DNA of 10,141 bases, from contig CAZJQO010000008.1 of the NCBI GenBank assembly GCA_964548595.1, forward strand, positions 1-10,141, written 5' to 3'. The stretch is from JAJYVH01 sp964548595. Its GTDB lineage: Archaea > Micrarchaeota > Micrarchaeia > Micrarchaeales > CABMGC01. A model generated the notes under the pieces. The model was not told the origin of the DNA. It was given only the letters and a program-made list of their open reading frames with translations, and searched no databases. The position numbers and the translations under genes were made by a program. Within the stretch, counting starts at the first letter, position 1; each line of letters begins with the position of its first letter. Positions 6,539-10,141 of this stretch are shown here, one piece after another.

Positions 6539-6691
6539 CTACTTCTGCTCCTTCCACTCGGTGTAGCCGCACCTGCCGCAAGCGAACCTGTCGCCGTGCT
6601 CAGCCATGCGCGCCCCGCACTTCTTGCAGATCCTTGCCTGCGCCTTGTAAGCCTTCACAACCTTTTTCTTCTTTTTTGCATCCTCCGCCGT
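6539..6691 (-). CDS. rps27ae: Small-subunit ribosomal protein S27ae, apparent ACG start
   Basis: A 50-codon gene for a zinc-ribbon protein of the archaeal 30S subunit. After a lysine-rich N-terminus (five Lys at 6-10) come C22-K-K-C25 and C38-G-R-C41. They frame the conserved segment ARMAEHGDRFACGRCGYTEWK, whose core GDRFACGRCGYTE is the family signature. No ATG, GTG or TTG opens the frame: TGA at 6694-6692 is directly followed by ACG (6691-6689) GCG GAG GAT. The only in-frame GTG (6658) would remove the basic N-terminus, and the ATG at 6681 is in another frame that stops after eight codons. ACG lies five bases after a perfect GGTG of the SD GGGTGAT (6701-6695). That is the same spacing as in sepF and the SDR gene, so I take ACG as the start (reading M-A-E-D-A-K...). 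A point change from ATG or a sequence error is the alternative. Confidence 0.82.
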   Translation of the reverse strand, partial: TAEDAKKKKKVVKAYKAQARICKKCGARMAEHGDRFACGRCGYTEWKEQK

Positions 6692-6702
6692 TCAATCACC
6701 CT

Positions 6703-7089
6703 CTACTTGCCCTCTTCCCGCGCTTTCTCCGTTTTCTCTGCCTTTCCTGCCGTCTGGCCCGCTTCCCCTGCCGCGCCGACCTTCCCCTTCGACTGCTCCT
6801 TGGCCTCGCCCTCCTGCTTCTCCTTCTTCTCGTGCCTTGCGGTTATGTGCTGCTGCACAAGCGCCCTCGCCCGCTCGTCGCCGTACTCGTGCACGAGCAC
6901 GCTGCTGTGCTTTGCGCCGTAATCCTGCTTCACCCTGACAACGATCACGTCCTCTTTTTTCATGTTGAACCTGTCTGCTATCGCGTTCCTCAGCTCCTCG
7001 CGCGACGGCGTGCTCCCGTCGTTGAGCACGTCAAGCGTAAGCTCGCGCCTGCCGAGCTGCTTGTTATTGACCTCGCCTACCACTTTCAT
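6703..7089 (-). CDS. rps24e: Small-subunit ribosomal protein S24e
   Basis: A 128-residue ribosomal protein of the archaeal/eukaryotic S24e family. Residues 1-90 show the family pattern: MKVVGEVNNKQLGRREL, then TPSREELRNAIADRF, DVIVVRVKQDYG and a VLVHEYGDERA segment. The last roughly 40 residues are a low-complexity tail rich in Lys, Glu, Gly and Ala, longer than the usual family end. The listed start is the ATG at 7089, but GGAG directly touches it with no spacer. A strong SD GGAGGT (7117-7112) lies seven bases before an in-frame ACG at 7104, which would add five residues. The gene begins 16 bases after the aIF5A stop and ends 11 bases before the S27ae ACG, so the three form one operon. Confidence 0.92.
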   Translation of the reverse strand: MKVVGEVNNKQLGRRELTLDVLNDGSTPSREELRNAIADRFNMKKEDVIVVRVKQDYGAKHSSVLVHEYGDERARALVQQHITARHEKKEKQEGEAKEQSKGKVGAAGEAGQTAGKAEKTEKAREEGK

Positions 7090-7105
7090 CTCCTGTATTG
7101 CCGTT

Positions 7106-7516
7106 TCAATTACCTCCTATTACCTTTGTTATAGCGCGCTTGCCCATGGCCTCCAGCGTCTCCACCTCGGCTCCAGCCTTGAGCTCTGCCCTGAGCTCTT
7201 CCGGTATCGGCACTTCGAATATCTCGTAGGTCTCGAGGTCCATCAGCTGGGCGGTGCTTTCGGTGAGCGAGACCACCTGTGCCTTCTTCTTCCTTATGTC
7301 GGGCACCGGTACCTCTGAATGGCCGCTCAGCAGAAGCGTCTTCTTGGAACCGTCGAATATGCCTATCGCAGTTATCCTGGCCTTGCTTGCCCCGTGCTTG
7401 CCTGGCGCTGAGGTCTCAACAGACACCACCCTGCACGGAATGCCGTCTATTATAACGAAGCTGCCCTTGCCTATCTCCCTTGCGGATTTCAGATTGTACG
7501 CTGTCTCGTCTGCCAA
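7106..7516 (-). CDS. eif5A: Translation initiation factor aIF5A
   Basis: A 136-residue archaeal homologue of eIF5A/EF-P, which binds the ribosome E site and helps peptide-bond formation at difficult sequences such as polyproline. The N-terminal SH3-like domain (about 1-70) has the loop SAPGKHGASKAR, with Lys40 of PGKHG at the hypusination (or deoxyhypusination) site. The C-terminal OB-type domain (about 71-136) follows. Length and layout are normal. Start is TTG at 7516, giving MADETAYN; there is no closer ATG. A TATA-like TTTATTAA (7562-7555) about 42 bases upstream suggests its own promoter after ftsZ-B. The stop region contains GGAGGT, which serves the next gene (S24e). Confidence 0.96.
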   Translation of the reverse strand: MADETAYNLKSAREIGKGSFVIIDGIPCRVVSVETSAPGKHGASKARITAIGIFDGSKKTLLLSGHSEVPVPDIRKKKAQVVSLTESTAQLMDLETYEIFEVPIPEELRAELKAGAEVETLEAMGKRAITKVIGGN

Positions 7517-7554
7517 ATAACCACTGTAGGAACTCAGGTACTAGGCAACAAAAG

Positions 7555-7562
7555 TTAATAAA
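7555..7562 (-). promoter_or_regulatory. TATA-like box for the aIF5A-S24e-S27ae unit
   Basis: TTTATTAA on the minus strand lies in the 55-base gap between ftsZ-B and aIF5A, about 42 bases before the TTG start. It would allow the translation operon to be transcribed independently of the ftsZ pair. Assigned by position and composition. Confidence 0.4.
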
Positions 7563-7571
7563 CGCTTGGCG

Positions 7572-8588
7572 CTACAGTATCTGCTCCAGGCTCTCCATCC
7601 TGAGCCTCTCCATCTCCTCAATTTTCTTCTTTACTCCAAACTTGGCCTTTACTCCTGTCACCACCGACATAACCCTTATCTGATCCCTGAGCTCCGGTAT
7701 CAGCCTGGCTCCGAATATCACGTTCGCGTCAGCTGCAAGCTCTTCGGTAACTCCCTCGCCTATCTTCGTGGCTTCCTCTATCGTGAGGTCGCTGCCTCCT
7801 GAAACGTGCACCAGCGCGCCTTTCGCGCCTTCGTAGTCCACGGTAAGCAGCGGGTGGGTGCGCGTGCTCCTTATCACCTGCGCCACGCGGTCAGTGCCTG
7901 TGCCAGTTCCTATGCTTATCACCGCGGTTCCAGTTTCCCGTACAACGGTCCTAAGATCTGCAAAGTCAAGGTTGATCAGGCTCGGCAGCATTATGGTGTC
8001 GGCTATGCCCTTGACAGCGTTGCCCGTTATGTTATCCGACAGCTCGAACGCTTTCTGCATCGGCAGGTTCGGCACATACTCTAGCAGCTTCTCGTTCTCC
8101 ACCACTATAACAGCATCTGCCTCTTTGCTGAGCTGCTCTATGCCCCATTCTGCCTTCTGTTTCCTGCTCCTCTCCAGGGCGAACGGATAAGTGACCGTTG
8201 CTATGACTGTGGCTCCAAGCTCCCTTGCAGTCCTGGCCACGACCGGCGCTGCTCCTGTCCCTGTCCCGCCCCCCATTCCGGCTGCAATAAAGACTAGGTT
8301 GTAACCCTCAAGCACCTTCTCCAGGTCTCCCTTGCTCACGTCAGCGCACTTGGCTGCGACCTCAGGGAATCCGCCGGCTCCGAGGCCGTTGGTTATCTCC
8401 CTGCCTATCAGCACCTTCTTGTGCGCCCTGATGAGGTTCAGGTGAGCGAGATCTGTGTTTACTGCTATAGTAGTGGCGCTCTTTATGTTGTTGCAAAAGA
8501 GCCTGTTGACCAGATTGCTCCCTGCTCCTCCGACTCCTGCTACCGCGACCTTAGGCGTGAATGCATCGTAGTCAAACTCGTCTGCCAC
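7572..8588 (-). CDS. ftsZ: FtsZ cell-division GTPase, second paralogue (FtsZ-B)
   Basis: A 338-residue tubulin-like GTPase that polymerises into the division ring. GTP-binding features are GVGGAGSN (about 18-25), the tubulin signature GGGTGTG (106-112) and the T7 loop NLDFAD (206-211), with acidic residues D208 and D211 for GTP hydrolysis across the subunit interface. The C-terminal domain ends near VVTGVKAKF. A tail of about 20 charged, helical residues (KKKIEEMERLRMESLEQ) follows, with no long linker. The start chosen is GTG at 8588 (MADEFDYD), six bases after GGTG of the SD AGGGTG; an upstream GTG at 8597 lies inside that SD. The gene begins 18 bases after the stop of the first ftsZ and is clearly co-transcribed. 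The paralogue differs strongly from its neighbour. I do not assign FtsZ1 or FtsZ2 identity. Confidence 0.94.
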   Translation of the reverse strand: MADEFDYDAFTPKVAVAGVGGAGSNLVNRLFCNNIKSATTIAVNTDLAHLNLIRAHKKVLIGREITNGLGAGGFPEVAAKCADVSKGDLEKVLEGYNLVFIAAGMGGGTGTGAAPVVARTARELGATVIATVTYPFALERSRKQKAEWGIEQLSKEADAVIVVENEKLLEYVPNLPMQKAFELSDNITGNAVKGIADTIMLPSLINLDFADLRTVVRETGTAVISIGTGTGTDRVAQVIRSTRTHPLLTVDYEGAKGALVHVSGGSDLTIEEATKIGEGVTEELAADANVIFGARLIPELRDQIRVMSVVTGVKAKFGVKKKIEEMERLRMESLEQIL

Positions 8589-8606
8589 CCATAACACCCT
8601 ATATTA

Positions 8607-9644
8607 TCATACGGAGTCAAGGCCGGAGTAATGTGTTTCCTTCTTCTCTGCGAATCTGCCCAGTATGCTCTCGCCTCTAACGCCTGTGACTATCGCCACT
8701 ATCTCCAGCGCGCCTTCCATGCCCGGCACTATCCTGGCGCCCCACTTTACTGTAGCCTTGGGGTCCATCTGCTCGGTTATGAGGTCGCCGGCCTTTATTG
8801 CGTCGCCAAGCGTCAGATCAGAAGCTCCGGATATGTGTATCAGCGCTCCCTTCGCGTTCTCGAAGCTTACGTCAAGCAACTTGTTCTTTATCACAGCTTC
8901 GCTTGCGCTGGCCACCTTGTCCGTGCCCTTGCCGGTGCCGACCGATATGAAGCCTATGTCTCCGCTTCCCATTATCGCCTTCACGTCAGCAAAATCGATG
9001 TTTATCAGGCTCGGCTGCGTTATTGTCCACACAAGGCCTCCTATTGCCTTTGCCAGTACGTCGTCCGCGACAGCAAACGCCTCGTTCATGGGCAGGTTTG
9101 GCACAAGTTTGACCAGCCTGTTGTTGTCTATAATCACAACGCTGTCGCAGTGCTTGCGCAGCTGCTGTATGCCCTCCTCTGCCTTTACCTTCCTTACGCG
9201 CTCCAGGTCGAAAGGATAGGTTACCATGGCAACAACTATGGCGCCTGCTTCCTTTGCAATCTGCGCTATCACAGGCGCTGCCCCAGTACCTGTCCCGCCC
9301 CCCATTCCAGCGCAAAGGAATACAAGATGCGCTCCCTGCAGCATCTCCTCAAGCGTCTGCCTGTCTACCTCTGCTGCCTTCATGCCTACGCTGGGGTCGC
9401 CTCCCGCTCCCAGTCCCTTTGTTATTGTCTTGCCTATGAGTATCTTCTTTATCCTGTCGTCTATTATCTTGAAGTGGTTCGCGTCAGTGTTGACGGCAAC
9501 GAGCTCTGTGCCCTTAACTCCAACCTTCAGTAGCCTGTTCACTGTGTTGTTTCCGCCTCCACCTACTCCGATCGTCACTATCTTTATTTCAGAAACAGTG
9601 TTCTGCCCTCCGGTACCCAATATCTCTGTGGTAAAGTCATCCAT
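8607..9644 (-). CDS. ftsZ: FtsZ cell-division GTPase, first paralogue (FtsZ-A)
   Basis: A 345-residue FtsZ with GVGGGGNN (26-33, T1 region), GGGTGTG (115-121) and T7 NIDFAD (205-210); all residues needed to bind and hydrolyse GTP are present. The C-terminal tail after VTGVRG is only about 22 residues and ends HYSGLDSV. A short conserved peptide at the end of archaeal FtsZ is the docking site for SepF, so this end could serve that purpose (inference). I chose the ATG at 9644 (MDDFTTEIL) rather than the ATG at 9692. The extra 16 codons contain a strong TATA-like stretch (TATTTAAATTTA), and the inner ATG has GGCGATC close upstream. It is the first gene of the ftsZ pair and probably works with SepF encoded at 4710-5093. 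Confidence 0.93.
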   Translation of the reverse strand: MDDFTTEILGTGGQNTVSEIKIVTIGVGGGGNNTVNRLLKVGVKGTELVAVNTDANHFKIIDDRIKKILIGKTITKGLGAGGDPSVGMKAAEVDRQTLEEMLQGAHLVFLCAGMGGGTGTGAAPVIAQIAKEAGAIVVAMVTYPFDLERVRKVKAEEGIQQLRKHCDSVVIIDNNRLVKLVPNLPMNEAFAVADDVLAKAIGGLVWTITQPSLINIDFADVKAIMGSGDIGFISVGTGKGTDKVASASEAVIKNKLLDVSFENAKGALIHISGASDLTLGDAIKAGDLITEQMDPKATVKWGARIVPGMEGALEIVAIVTGVRGESILGRFAEKKETHYSGLDSV

Positions 9645-9670
9645 CTGATCGCCAATTATGCTATTGTGAA

Positions 9671-9683
9671 TAAATTTAAATAG
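9671..9683 (-). promoter_or_regulatory. TATA box for the ftsZ pair
   Basis: CTATTTAAATTTA on the minus strand is centred about 32 bases before the ATG at 9644. It predicts a transcription start near 9651 and a very short or nearly leaderless mRNA. The surrounding 9645-9805 region is AT-rich and holds no gene that I can support. Confidence 0.5.
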
Positions 9684-9790
9684 TTTCTGCATACGCCGTT
9701 TTACGCGCCCAGTGAAACCGTCAGTACAATAAATGATATTCCATTAAAAAATATTGGATTGAAATAAAATTAATATATGTAAGTATAAGA

Positions 9791-9805
9791 GCAAAAAAAG
9801 CGATT
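9791..9805 (-). terminator. T-rich terminator after the right-edge gene
   Basis: Directly after the TAA (9808-9806) the minus strand reads TTTCGC and then seven T's (9799-9793). Archaeal termination commonly uses such T-tracts without a hairpin, so this probably ends the upstream transcript before the ftsZ promoter. Confidence 0.45.
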
Positions 9806-10141
9806 TTAGGCCGTATCCCGCCTTGTGCCCGTTATCGCTTTGTCGAGGGAGTCCGGCGATTTCAGGTCGGCAACCCGCACAAACCCAGATCTACCGAGCA
9901 CCGGCGCTAATATAGAGTTCTGGTCTCTTATCACCACAATAAAGCCCTTTCTTTGCCCATTGAGGACGGCCCTGCCGAGTTCGACCAAACTGTCATTTAT
10001 ATGCTCCACTATCTTATCCGGGTTCTCATCTATTAGTTTCTTTACGAATTTGTGTTTATCGGAGGCATCGCAGAACACAACCTGTACATCTATGCCGCGC
10101 TCGCGGAGTTTCTCCCCTATGCGCTCCACGTTCGGATTGCC
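9806..10141 (-). CDS. Unrecognised protein, C-terminal part, runs off the right edge
   Basis: The frame is open to the window edge (GGC AAT CCG AAC GTG GAG...), so the true start may lie outside; the first possible start inside is GTG at 10129, giving 107 residues. About 111 residues are visible. They alternate charged helices with beta strands: a helix VERIGEKLRERG, a strand DVQVVFCDAS, a helix HKFVKKLIDENPDKIVEHIND, a strand KGFIVVIRDQ, then a PVLGRSGFVRVADL segment and a short charged tail. This looks like a soluble alpha/beta domain. There is no membrane segment and no cysteine cluster. I do not recognise the family. A T-tract follows the stop, and ftsZ-A begins about 160 bases downstream on the same strand, so it is a separate transcript. 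Confidence 0.6.
   Translation of the reverse strand, partial: GNPNVERIGEKLRERGIDVQVVFCDASDKHKFVKKLIDENPDKIVEHINDSLVELGRAVLNGQRKGFIVVIRDQNSILAPVLGRSGFVRVADLKSPDSLDKAITGTRRDTA

Noticed and set aside
6656..6681. ATG at 6681 or GTG at 6658 as the S27ae start
   Set aside because: The ATG is in a different frame that ends after eight codons, and GGAGG touches it without a spacer. The GTG would delete the lysine-rich N-terminus and has no SD at proper distance.
5088..7530. Repeated AACCACT (near 5092, 6534 and 7520) as a regulatory repeat
   Set aside because: Only seven bases. Two copies fall at weak SD positions of the protease and aIF5A genes and one follows the TrmJ stop; chance plus SD-like sequence explains it.
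8631..9533. 300-codon plus-strand open frame antisense to ftsZ-A
   Set aside because: FtsZ-A has all GTPase motifs on the minus strand; the antisense product is Tyr/Cys/His-rich and non-protein-like.
7572..9692. Tandem ftsZ genes as a recent duplication or assembly repeat
   Set aside because: The two proteins share only the family motifs and differ throughout, including the T1 loop and tails, so they are old paralogues.
1..10141. CRISPR array, toxin-antitoxin pair or defence island
   Set aside because: No regularly spaced repeats and no recognisable nuclease, toxin or antitoxin gene was seen in the reading frames.

Overview
This is chromosomal DNA from an archaeon. The evidence is the translation factor aIF5A, ribosomal proteins S24e and S27ae, a Hel308 helicase, two tandem FtsZ proteins and an archaeal-type SepF. 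Small gene spacing, TATA-like promoters and Shine-Dalgarno (SD) sites centred on GGTG agree with this. FtsZ plus SepF points to a euryarchaeal or DPANN lineage rather than an ESCRT-dividing one; I cannot place it more finely from sequence alone. Overall composition is moderately GC-rich.

Left part (1-615): the 3' end of a phosphomannomutase/phosphoglucosamine mutase-type gene, then a broken and truncated IS200/IS605-like Y1 transposase remnant, a tRNA-Thr(UGU) on the minus strand, and a short promoter region with a strong hairpin. Next (616-3793, plus strand) come a GT4-type glycosyltransferase and the DNA repair helicase Hel308, probably one operon. Hel308 abuts, stop codon to stop codon, an SDR oxidoreductase on the minus strand (3794-4579).

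Right part (4580-9692): a divergent promoter region separates the SDR gene from sepF (plus strand). SepF converges, three bases apart, on a long minus-strand series. Read in transcription order, this is ftsZ-A, ftsZ-B, aIF5A, S24e, S27ae, a CPBP-family membrane protease and a TrmJ/SpoU-type RNA 2'-O-methyltransferase. FtsZ-A and FtsZ-B form the division-ring pair and SepF is the expected membrane anchor, so the window holds a small cell-division neighbourhood joined to a translation operon. The right edge carries the 3' part of an unrecognised gene.

The most unusual signal is translational. S27ae has no ATG, GTG or TTG that would give a full-length protein, but an ACG codon sits five bases after a perfect GGTGAT SD core. 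The S24e and TrmJ genes each also have an in-frame ACG at proper distance from a good SD, better placed than their canonical start. This suggests ACG initiation in this organism, or unrecognised sequence errors in the case of S27ae. No CRISPR array, complete mobile element or clearly new defence system is visible.
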